NCBI RefSeq assembly: GCF_020829595.1
Contig: NZ_JAIVFW010000020.1
Location: 1 to 64,000 of the forward strand
Reading direction: 5' to 3'
Length of the DNA: 64,000 nucleotides
DNA from: Nostoc sp. CHAB 5844
Lineage (GTDB): Bacteria; Cyanobacteriota; Cyanobacteriia; Cyanobacteriales; Nostocaceae
Shown in pieces: positions 33,238 through 41,018 of the stretch. Made by a program: the position numbers and the translations under genes. The notes beneath the pieces are model-generated. The model had not been told where the DNA came from and searched no databases. It was given only the letters and a program-made list of their open reading frames with translations. The number at the start of each line of letters is the position of its first letter. Position 1 is the stretch's first letter.

Positions 33238-34527
33238 TTATTTATAGTTGAATGTTCCTAAAAAGTGACCGATTAAATAAAGGGAACCACACAAAACTAC
33301 TAAATTATTTGTTTCAGTAAAAGCTGATTCTAAGGGTGAAGATAAATCATCGCATGACTGACATAAACTTAGTTCTGGACAAATATTATTAGCCAGATTT
33401 GCCAATTCTTCTGGATTTGCTGTACTATGATCTGGGACAGGTACTAAATATAAATTATCTCCACTTCTTAGCAAAGCTTGAAAAATTTCTGTATGCTCTT
33501 TTGTAGAAAGCATTCCGATTATCCAAGTAACTGAGTGCTGAGTTTTAAGTGCTGAGTGCTGAGTAATAAAGTTTTCTGAAATATTATTTAATAGGCTATC
33601 TACATAATCGCGTAAGACTTGAGCCGCAGCAGGATTATGTGCGCCATCAATTAATAATTTATGGTTGTTCCAAGTCAGCCATTGCATTCTTCCTGACCAT
33701 TTGGTTTTTGCCATGCCGTTGATGATAGCTGATGCAGAAATTTGCCAACCTTGTTGTTGCAGAATTTCTAATGTGGCTAAGGCTAAAGCTGAATTAGTTA
33801 ATTGAATTTGCCCTTGTAATGGTAAAGGGTATTGAAATGTATGATATTCAGCCCATCCTAGAGAGATTTGACGTGCAGGTTGGGGTGTAAATATTGGACA
33901 TTGTAATTCTTGGGCGCGCGATCGCACAACTTTTTCGGCATCAGCTGGCAATGGCCCAACTACAACCGGACACCCAGGTTTGAGAATTCCGGCTTTTTCT
34001 CTAGCAATATCAGCTACCGTTGGGCCTAATTGTTGCCAATGTTCGCGGCTAATGGAAGTAATCACAGTTACCAAAGGTTCAGAACAGACATTGGTAGCAT
34101 CTAAACGCCCACCTAACCCAACTTCTATAACTGCGATATCGACTTGTTGCTGGGCAAAATACAACCAAGCCGCTGCGGTAATAATTTCAAACTGAGTTGG
34201 AGATTCTTCATCACCTGAAACAGCAGTCTGGACTTTTTGCAAAAGTTGACTCAATTCTTCTGAAGAAATTTGCTGTTCGTTGATACAAATACGTTCTGTC
34301 CAGTCAACTAAATGAGGAGAAATATAACGCCCTGTCCGATAACCAGCTTCGGTAAGTACAGAAGAAAGATAAGCACAGACAGAACCTTTACCATTTGTAC
34401 CAGCAACATGAATCACTGAGATACGGTCATGGGGGTTGCCAAGGTTTGCTAACAGTTTGACAATACGTGAAAGTCCCAAATTCACGCCAAAATTTTGAAA
34501 AGATTGCAGTAAAGAATCGGTATTCAC
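33238..34527 (-). CDS. folC: Folylpolyglutamate / dihydrofolate synthase
   Basis: FolC adds glutamate to dihydropteroate and to tetrahydrofolate. The 429-residue protein has the ATP-binding loop GTNGKGS at 43-49, the second signature IAVIEVGLGGRLDATN-like (VDIAVIEVGLGGRLDATN), EKAGILKPGCPVVVGP and LLIDGAHNPAA. An in-frame stretch ITQHSALKTQHSVTW near residues 325-339 comes from an inserted heptanucleotide repeat. The start codon is GTG without a clear RBS. It is convergent with the binding-protein gene, separated by the palindrome. Confidence 0.95.
   Translation of the reverse strand: MNTDSLLQSFQNFGVNLGLSRIVKLLANLGNPHDRISVIHVAGTNGKGSVCAYLSSVLTEAGYRTGRYISPHLVDWTERICINEQQISSEELSQLLQKVQTAVSGDEESPTQFEIITAAAWLYFAQQQVDIAVIEVGLGGRLDATNVCSEPLVTVITSISREHWQQLGPTVADIAREKAGILKPGCPVVVGPLPADAEKVVRSRAQELQCPIFTPQPARQISLGWAEYHTFQYPLPLQGQIQLTNSALALATLEILQQQGWQISASAIINGMAKTKWSGRMQWLTWNNHKLLIDGAHNPAAAQVLRDYVDSLLNNISENFITQHSALKTQHSVTWIIGMLSTKEHTEIFQALLRSGDNLYLVPVPDHSTANPEELANLANNICPELSLCQSCDDLSSPLESAFTETNNLVVLCGSLYLIGHFLGTFNYK
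33531..33565. repeat. STRR inside folC coding sequence
   Basis: CTGAGTGCTGAG, a short TTTTA spacer and AGTGCTGAGTGCTGAG. These heptameric units add residues of the type TQHSALKTQHS to FolC in frame. The repeat also occurs at the end of pilO. Confidence 0.85.
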
Positions 34528-34721
34528 AAGAGGAGATTAAGGAGACTATACGTATCAATTAAAGCCTACACAAACTAAGTCCAGCTACTTGGGAAGTTGC
34601 ACATTTGGAGGATGATTTTAATGGTTTTGTAGGATGGCATTTTACCCGTTTCTTATATTTTTGGGGCAGGTAAGTTGCCTACCCTACAAGCATCATCCCT
34701 TCTTTTAGCAACACCTGACTC

Positions 34722-34746
34722 AGAGACGTTGCATTGCAACGTCTCT
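34722..34746. repeat. AGAGACGTTGCA palindrome, copy 3
   Basis: Arms 34722-34733 and 34735-34746 pair perfectly (12 bp). It lies four bases after the stop codon of the DAHP synthase gene, so it could end that transcript despite lacking a long T tract. Confidence 0.9.
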
Positions 34747-34750
34747 ACTA

Positions 34751-35794
34751 CTACCTTAATCTTGCATGGGCTGCCAAAATAATTCTTTCTGTTTCTTCCC
34801 AACCAATACATTTATCAGTTACAGAGACACCATATTTTAATTCTTCAGGTTGGCAATTTAATGGCTGATTCCCTTCATATAAATGAGATTCCAGCATCAT
34901 GCCAACTATTGATGTATTGCCATCAACTATTTGTTGAATTACATCTTCAAATACCTTAGACTGCAATTTGTAGTCCTTATTGGTATTGCCATGACTACAG
35001 TCAACAACAATTCTTGGTGGTAAATTAGACTCTTTTAATTTTTGTTCTACTAGTTTGACATTAGCTATATCGTAATTAGGCTGATTACCACCTCGTAAAA
35101 TTACATGACCGTAGGGATTACCTCTTGTTTGAAAAACACTAACCTGTCCTTTATGATTAATTCCTAAAAAGTTATGCGGACTTTTAGCTGAGTGGAGAGC
35201 ATTTAAAGCTACTTGAATATTACCATCAGTGCCATTTTTAAAACCTACAGGCATGGAAAGTCCACTAGACATTTCGCGGTGAGTTTGTGATTCTGTAGTT
35301 CTTGCGCCAATGGCAGACCATGAAATTAATTCACTGATATATTGCGGTATGATTGGGTCTAAGGCTTCTGTACCAGATGGTAATTCTAATTCAGTAATTT
35401 TTAATAACAAACTTCGGGCAGTTAATAAACCTTTTTCAACATGGAAAGAATCATCCATATCGGGGTCATTAATTAAACCTTTCCAACCTACTGTTGTTCT
35501 AGGTTTTTCAAAGTAAACTCTCATAATTATTAAGAGTTTATCTTTGACTTTATCTGCTAATATTTTTAGTCTTTCGGCATACTCTATCGCTGCTTTGGGA
35601 TCGTGGATAGAACATGGGCCAACTACAATAAATTTTCTACTGTCTTGAAAATCTAAAATATGTTCTAATTGCTGTCTGTATTTTAAAACTGTGTGTTCTG
35701 CCGATTTGGTTATTGGCAATTTCGTCTTAACGTCGTGAGGCGTTAATAAGACGTGGGAACTTTTGATGTTAGTATTAGATAATTTGTTGTGCAT
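34751..35794 (-). CDS. 3-deoxy-7-phosphoheptulonate synthase, class I
   Basis: DAHP synthase condenses phosphoenolpyruvate and erythrose 4-phosphate, the first step of the shikimate pathway. The 347-residue protein is of the AroG/AroF class I-alpha type: FIVVGPCSIHDPKAAIEYAERL near 53-74, RVYFEKPRTTVGWKGLINDP, SWSAIGARTTESQTHREMSSGLSMPVGFKNGTDG and VDCSHGNTNKD carry the metal and phosphate ligands. Whether it is Tyr- or Phe-sensitive cannot be told by eye. It is not next to other aromatic genes, though tyrA is 20 kb away in the same window. Confidence 0.95.
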   Translation of the reverse strand: MHNKLSNTNIKSSHVLLTPHDVKTKLPITKSAEHTVLKYRQQLEHILDFQDSRKFIVVGPCSIHDPKAAIEYAERLKILADKVKDKLLIIMRVYFEKPRTTVGWKGLINDPDMDDSFHVEKGLLTARSLLLKITELELPSGTEALDPIIPQYISELISWSAIGARTTESQTHREMSSGLSMPVGFKNGTDGNIQVALNALHSAKSPHNFLGINHKGQVSVFQTRGNPYGHVILRGGNQPNYDIANVKLVEQKLKESNLPPRIVVDCSHGNTNKDYKLQSKVFEDVIQQIVDGNTSIVGMMLESHLYEGNQPLNCQPEELKYGVSVTDKCIGWEETERIILAAHARLR

Positions 35795-35983
35795 GGAGCG
35801 GCTCTGGAGATTTTTGTGATCTCATTGCTTGAGTGGAAATTAATATACACATTTTAGGTCAAAAGCACAACAATAGATGAATCGATTTTTATTTAAACAG
35901 ACTTTATTCCTAAGTCTATTGCATAGTTTAACTGTACTTGCTGAAGGAGAATTGCTGGCGATCGCTAGTTTTCTAATTATGAA

Positions 35984-36008
35984 TAAAAAAGGGGCAAATG
36001 TCGCCCCC
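35984..36008 (-). terminator. Rho-independent terminator after the GH13 gene
   Basis: GGGGC/GCCCC stem (35991-35995 and 36003-36007) with a 7-nt loop, followed on the minus strand by TTTTTTATTC. It lies about 45 nt after the stop codon of the GH13 gene. Confidence 0.85.
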
Positions 36009-36052
36009 TTAACTTCGTTATGATATGCCTAACTCAATGTCAGAGAATTTTG

Positions 36053-37711
36053 TTATTGCCAAACGAATACCTTGGCTTCGTATGGGCCAATATCAGTTAT
36101 AATACCATCGTCACCAGCCTCAACATCATAATTACCTGTCCACTCGTGCCATGTGCCGCCACAAGGAAAGTTAGGTACGTGATAGCCAGCTAAAAAGTTT
36201 TCTGAAAAATTTGCTACCATAACTAAACGGGAACCTTCATCATTCCAACGGCTATAAGCCAGCACTTTTGCTTCAGCATTTTCGTGGATAAAATCAATAT
36301 TTTCGGTGTACAGGGCATGATTATTTTTACGTAAATGTATCAAGCCTTTGTAGTAATCAAATAAACCACGATTTAAATCATGACCTAGTAATGTCCAATC
36401 AATTTTCGATGATTCTTGTGTTTTTGGTTTATATTCACCAAATTCTTGCCCCATCCATACCAACGGCACACCAACAGCCGTCATCAAAATGGCTACACCT
36501 AATTTGATTCGTCTAAAAGCTTCTTCATCGAAAATACTACGATTACCTAACTCAACCATGACTCGATTATGGTCGTGGTTTGTGAGATAATTCACTACAT
36601 TGGTGGCTCCCATAAAACCTTGACGTTTAGCATCAATCACATCTTTGAGATTTTCTATATCAAAGCGATCGCCGCAAATGTGTGCTGTGATTGTATGCAT
36701 AAAACTGTCATGCCAGCAACCATCCATTGGGCCATCAATATTGGTAATACTAGTAGTCTCAGGGATGTGTTCAGCAATATTATAAAAAGGTTTAGCACCA
36801 GCAGTTTTTTTCGCTTCTTGAACTATCCAGTGCATAAAGTCGTAATTAGCTATTTGTCTTGCTGCATCGTAGCGAATCCCATCTATATGATATTGTTCAA
36901 TCCAAAAACGGACTGTATCACCAACAAATTTTCGGGCTGGAAAAGTCTCTAAATTTTCATCGTATAGTTCATAATTAAACTCTGGCCCCCAGCTATTATC
37001 AGGGTCACGCGGCGCATGGTGATACCAATAGTCATGGTCTATTTGAGTTAAAGGACTGGAAGATTCCGAGTGATTATAAATCCCGTCCATAATCACACGA
37101 ATACCTCGGCTATGGCACTCGTCAATTAGTTGCTTTAACTCATCTGTAGAACCATAACTAGATTCTGTAGCAAAAAAATATCGTGGGTTATAACCCCAAC
37201 TATAGTCACCAGGATATTCTTTAACTGGCAGTAACTCAATTGCGTTAATTCCTAAATCACATAAATAATCTAACTTTTCAATAATATGTTTGTATTTACC
37301 TCGTGCATGAGAGTCATCTTCACCACCAGAAAAATCCCCAACATGTAATTCATAAATAACTAACTCATGGTCTGGTGGTAAGGGATTATCATCATGATGC
37401 CAAACGTAAGTGTCAACAATTTTTTGTCCATCTTTAATCCGGATGACACTATTATCTTGACCGCCAACTTCGTCAATATCAGTTGCATAGGGGTCTGTAA
37501 CATCTACCCACTGATCTTGTTCAAAGAACCATGATTTTGACTGAACTCGATATTTATATTGATAAACACCATCTTCTAATTCGACATTTGTTATAAAATA
37601 ACCATCTTTACCTTTTTCCATTGGAATTTCTTGCCAATCAGAAAAGGAACCTATTAATGCTGCGCCTTTGTTATAAGGTGCAAATAAACTAAATTCAATG
37701 GGATTAGCCAT
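36053..37711 (-). CDS. GH13 branching-enzyme-like alpha-glucan enzyme
   Basis: A 552-residue protein with an N-terminal CBM48-like domain (about 3-90, FSLFAPYNKGAALIGSFSDW) and a GH13 barrel. YELHVGDFSGG, GINAIELLPVKEYPGDYSWGYNP, the nucleophile in DGIRYDAARQI (about 277), the acid/base in YNIAEHIPE (about 309) and the third carboxylate in LTNHDHNRV (about 374) are all intact. Domain order suits branching enzymes, isoamylases and cyclomaltodextrinase-like amylases. It is shorter than canonical GlgB, so I do not assign glgB. It is cytoplasmic and probably acts in glycogen metabolism. Confidence 0.85.
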   Translation of the reverse strand: MANPIEFSLFAPYNKGAALIGSFSDWQEIPMEKGKDGYFITNVELEDGVYQYKYRVQSKSWFFEQDQWVDVTDPYATDIDEVGGQDNSVIRIKDGQKIVDTYVWHHDDNPLPPDHELVIYELHVGDFSGGEDDSHARGKYKHIIEKLDYLCDLGINAIELLPVKEYPGDYSWGYNPRYFFATESSYGSTDELKQLIDECHSRGIRVIMDGIYNHSESSSPLTQIDHDYWYHHAPRDPDNSWGPEFNYELYDENLETFPARKFVGDTVRFWIEQYHIDGIRYDAARQIANYDFMHWIVQEAKKTAGAKPFYNIAEHIPETTSITNIDGPMDGCWHDSFMHTITAHICGDRFDIENLKDVIDAKRQGFMGATNVVNYLTNHDHNRVMVELGNRSIFDEEAFRRIKLGVAILMTAVGVPLVWMGQEFGEYKPKTQESSKIDWTLLGHDLNRGLFDYYKGLIHLRKNNHALYTENIDFIHENAEAKVLAYSRWNDEGSRLVMVANFSENFLAGYHVPNFPCGGTWHEWTGNYDVEAGDDGIITDIGPYEAKVFVWQ

Positions 37712-38229
37712 AAAAATGTTTCAATTATATAAAGTGATTATAAGTATTTTCGGAATTATTAATCAATTTGCATATCGGTCTCAGGAAATAATTAAATAAG
37801 CACTTCCTCTATCTATAGAGAGACTAGTTAATATCTAAATAGGTGTTTTTTAAGAGTTAATTCCGAAAAATGCTTGATATATGCCTATAATCAAGTATCT
37901 ACCATCAATCGATAGATTTTATTAAAATAATTTAATTGGATTTATCCATGATGTTAAAAAATCATATTCAGTTGAAACTATAAAAATATCAACTGAATAT
38001 CTATATAGCAGTTCTAAATGAGTTAGGATCAAATCTATTTCATACTACATCTCTCCAAAAGTAGTTGATAAATCATCTTGAATTACTAAGTAGGTCGGTG
38101 CAATTAAAGATAACTAGTGAAGTTTGTCATTTGTCATTTGTCCTTGGTAAGGGTTTTAAGTCTATTTACATTTCGTAATATAGTTTGGTTTATTTCCATC
38201 GAGTTACTTATATGAACTTTCCTAAATAA
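37712..38229. other. AT-rich spacer
   Basis: These 518 nt contain the upstream region of the GH13 gene and a degenerate TTTGTCA tandem (near 38127-38143). I see no supported gene or strong hairpin. Confidence 0.5.
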
Positions 38230-38604
38230 CTATAATTCAGGATTTTGTTGTTGCCAATAACTTAATAACCAATTAGCAGCTGTTGCCCTGCGTGTTTCTC
38301 TTGGGGTGAATTCACCAATTTTGTAACCTTTAAAACCCAATTTTTCTTTGAGGCTTTGCTTGTATTCTTTGGGTATAGAACGTGTTAACTTCATGGTTGC
38401 AGGACGACTTTCTAGAAAGTTTGGCGGTTCTGGATATTCATCCCGCCATTCTGGTAGAACTTCGCTATTGTCCCATTTGTTAGTTGTGGAGTTATAGCGA
38501 TATCCTAAGTAGTGCCATACTAATTGATTGACTGTGGCATCATCAATTTGATCTTTGAGTATTCCCCAAACTGTATCTGTATTAAGAGGTGGTAAATTAG
38601 ACAT
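38230..38604 (-). CDS. DUF1823 family protein
   Basis: A 124-residue cyanobacterial/plastid-type protein recognised from the blocks LVWHYLGYRYN, VLPEWRDEYPEPPNFLESRPATMKLTRSIP, LGFKGYKIGEFTPRETRRATAANWLLSY. DUF1823 has no established function. I start at the ATG (MSNLPPLN) rather than the TTG six bases upstream. It is soluble with no signal peptide. It stands alone between the GH13 gene and the divergent acylphosphatase gene. Confidence 0.8.
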   Translation of the reverse strand: MSNLPPLNTDTVWGILKDQIDDATVNQLVWHYLGYRYNSTTNKWDNSEVLPEWRDEYPEPPNFLESRPATMKLTRSIPKEYKQSLKEKLGFKGYKIGEFTPRETRRATAANWLLSYWQQQNPEL

Positions 38605-38864
38605 AAGCAAAGCTGAATTTAAATTTCAAAATTAGCAGATTGATAGATGTAATCTGTAATTGGAGATGCAAGCATCCGGCAGAGTATGGCAATGCCTAAA
38701 ACATAATTTATCATTATCTTTAGTGACTCTAAAAGCTCAAGATAATTTTCTTGTTATCTACTTTTGCTAAAAAACTTATTTGTCAAAACTCTAGTGCTAA
38801 ATTAAAATTTTGTACTGGATTCACATAACAGGTAGACTGGAAATCGTAAAGAATTGACCAGTTT

Positions 38865-39158
38865 ATGCAAGATTCCACACAACTACCAAAAATAATTCGC
38901 GCCCATGTCTTAATTTCTGGCCGAGTTCAAGGAGTGGGCTATCGCTATGCAACTGTCGATACCGCCAGCCAGTTAGGTTTAACTGGTTGGGTACGAAATC
39001 TTCCTGATAGCCGTGTAGAAGCAGTATTTGAAGGGGTGCGGGAGGTTGTAGAGGAAATGATTCGTTGGTGTTACGCTGGGCCACCAGCGGCTGTGGTACA
39101 AGAAGTTGTGACTGAGTATGAAAAACCAGAAGGTTTGCGGGGGTTTGAAGTTAAATAG
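38865..39158 (+). CDS. acyP: Acylphosphatase
   Basis: A 97-residue protein that hydrolyses carboxyl-phosphate bonds such as acetyl phosphate or carbamoyl phosphate. GRVQGVGYR at residues 19-27 carries the catalytic Arg27, and GWVRNLPDSRVEAVFEG includes the catalytic Asn45. The domain fills the whole protein, and length is normal. It is a lone plus-strand gene convergent with the WcaF-type acetyltransferase. Confidence 0.95.
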   Translation: MQDSTQLPKIIRAHVLISGRVQGVGYRYATVDTASQLGLTGWVRNLPDSRVEAVFEGVREVVEEMIRWCYAGPPAAVVQEVVTEYEKPEGLRGFEVK

Positions 39159-39253
39159 TTGATGATTTGATCGCTCGTAATCAAACCACCCATCATGTAG
39201 GCTAGATAGATTGATAGTACATCTGATGTGGGGCGATCGCTTGTGGGAACAAA

Positions 39254-39793
39254 TTAAATCTGACGCTGCTTGATTGGTTGAGCGGGATTACCTGCATAGA
39301 TTGTCATCGCTTCTAAAGAACGTCCTGTAACTCCACCCAAAGCCAATACTGCTCCCTTACCAACAATAACTCCTGGGCCAACTACTGACTTCGCAGCAAT
39401 CCAACTACTTTCTTGAATGTGGATTGGCGCAGTAATTAATTTAAAATCGGGATGACTCCAGTCGTGGTTTCCTGTGCAGAGATAAACTCCTTGAGATATG
39501 CACACATGACTTTCGATAGTTACAGAAGCAAGGTTATCAATCCAAGCATCTTCGCCAATCCAAACATGATCACCTACAGTTAATCGCCAGGGAAACTTAA
39601 TCCGCACTCCTGGTTTGATCCGGACGTTTTGACCAATCTGCGCTCCAAAACTGCGGAGTAACCAAATTTTTAAGCTTGAGGCAGTTAACCAACGATTCTT
39701 CACCAAAGGAGAACCCAGGAAATACCACAAAACTTGTTTCCATAAGGATGCGCCAGGAGTATAAGTACCAAGAGTGTAGCTATCTAACCGCAT
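39254..39793 (-). CDS. WcaF-type putative acetyltransferase
   Basis: A 179-residue left-handed beta-helix (hexapeptide) acyltransferase of the WcaF/colanic-acid type. IGQNVRIKPGVRIKFPWRLTVGDHVWIGEDAWIDNL and HVCISQGVYLCTGNHDWSHPDF are characteristic, and the catalytic His lies in the NHD block. Such enzymes O-acetylate sugars in exopolysaccharides. It is 23 nt downstream of the YdcF-like membrane protein on the same strand. The large polysaccharide cluster begins 4 kb away, so a role in that pathway is plausible but inferred. Confidence 0.88.
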   Translation of the reverse strand: MRLDSYTLGTYTPGASLWKQVLWYFLGSPLVKNRWLTASSLKIWLLRSFGAQIGQNVRIKPGVRIKFPWRLTVGDHVWIGEDAWIDNLASVTIESHVCISQGVYLCTGNHDWSHPDFKLITAPIHIQESSWIAAKSVVGPGVIVGKGAVLALGGVTGRSLEAMTIYAGNPAQPIKQRQI

Positions 39794-39816
39794 ATATCAA
39801 GCAAAAAAACATTTTA

Positions 39817-40395
39817 TTAAATAGTTGCTCCTGTATAACCTGTAAACATCCACACTAGCGAGCGGAGAATATCACGAACAATTGTGGAAATGGATTCTTC
39901 TGGTTGGTCTGATGGTACAGCTAGTGGAGTAAAAGCAATGCCTTGGCTACCAAGAACTATAGTGGCAATCGCCTTAGCTCTGGGGATATGTTCTCTAGAA
40001 GTAATCAAGTATAAGTGCTGGATGCGATGTTGTTTAAAATCTGGCACTAGAGTAGTAAAGTTAGTAACTGTATCAATAGCACGATAGTCAAGATGAAGGC
40101 GACTATCGGGAATACCTGAAGCGCGAAAAATTTGACGTGTCTTGTTGGGAGAAAGACCTGAGGAAACCCAGATTTCTAAAGATGGATACCAGCGAGCAAA
40201 TTCAGCGGTAAATATCTCTCGTTCTCCTAATGCAGTGCCACCAAGCATGAGAATAGCTTGGGGTTGAGATGTTTGGTGAAATGCGATCGCTAATCGGATG
40301 GGAATCAGAAGCAGCATAGTCAGGATAACAATCGCTGGAGCCAAAATCAAATATTGTGTGAATTGGCGCTTGGATAGTTTTACCCAGATTCCCAT
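39817..40395 (-). CDS. YdcF/SanA-like (DUF218) membrane protein
   Basis: A 192-residue protein with one N-terminal membrane segment (YLILAPAIVILTMLLLIPIRLAIAF, about 15-40). A DUF218 domain with AILMLGGTALGEREIFTAEFARWYP, DTVTNFTTLVPDFKQ and YLITSREHIPRAKAIA follows. Family members SanA and YdcF affect envelope integrity in enterobacteria, and the reaction is not established. The domain would face the periplasm. It is probably co-transcribed with the WcaF-type gene. Confidence 0.8.
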   Translation of the reverse strand: MGIWVKLSKRQFTQYLILAPAIVILTMLLLIPIRLAIAFHQTSQPQAILMLGGTALGEREIFTAEFARWYPSLEIWVSSGLSPNKTRQIFRASGIPDSRLHLDYRAIDTVTNFTTLVPDFKQHRIQHLYLITSREHIPRAKAIATIVLGSQGIAFTPLAVPSDQPEESISTIVRDILRSLVWMFTGYTGATI

Positions 40396-41018
40396 AGCTT
40401 GAAATTGTATTCTTCATGAAGAAGTTTACCACTATCTTAAAGATAAAAGCGATCGCTTCTGATTAAAGTAGGTGTTACATAGGAAAAATTCATTGAGTTT
40501 AGCCAATGAATTTGAAATTTGTAATTTATCCGAAAAGCTTACCAGTTTTAGCTTTTAAGATTTAACCTAGCATTCAGCCTGACGTAGTTTTACTGCAATT
40601 AGCTTTACGATAGATGAATTTATGGTAAATTTACCCAGGCGGAATAAAAAATATTCTGATTTATTGAGGAGGTAACAGTTATAACTGTTCATCGTATGTG
40701 TTTGATTTGGGCGATGTCTAGCGACAAGCCGCTTTGCATCTACGCATTCAAACTCACTGTTCTACAGCCTTCTTTCTACTCGATTTAACTTAGTGTTAGT
40801 CACAATTTAAAATTTTGATTCAAATTTTGGAGATAAGTTTTAAGACTACCCAAAAGAATCAATTGTTAAAAGACTACCAAAGGGTGGTACTTTTATACAA
40901 ATTAAACTTTTCAGTGTGCATCCCTTTCCTAATTATTTTTAAACTTCTGAATTTAGACAGAAGTGTGTTCCCGACATTTGTGTTCCCGACATTAATGACA
41001 ATAGGCTGATGAGGTTCT
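40396..41018. other. Divergent spacer before the DUF4082 gene
   Basis: These 623 nt are AT-rich. They contain a perfect 15-bp tandem duplication at 40964-40993 just upstream of the DUF4082 gene. A 30-codon frame after AGGAGG near 40670-40790 contains a common Nostoc repeat (GCGATGTCTAGCGACAAGCC) and is not a convincing gene. Confidence 0.45.
40964..40993. repeat. Tandem 15-bp direct repeat
   Basis: TGTGTTCCCGACATT occurs twice in immediate succession, 25 nt upstream of the start codon of the DUF4082 gene. It could be a duplicated operator or a slippage product. Confidence 0.85.

Noticed and set aside
36569-36952. 127-codon plus-strand frame
   Set aside because: It is a shadow of the GH13 gene on the other strand.
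40710-40790. Possible 30-codon gene after an AGGAGG
   Set aside because: Its codons consist largely of a known dispersed Nostoc repeat; the RBS-like sequence is too far away.
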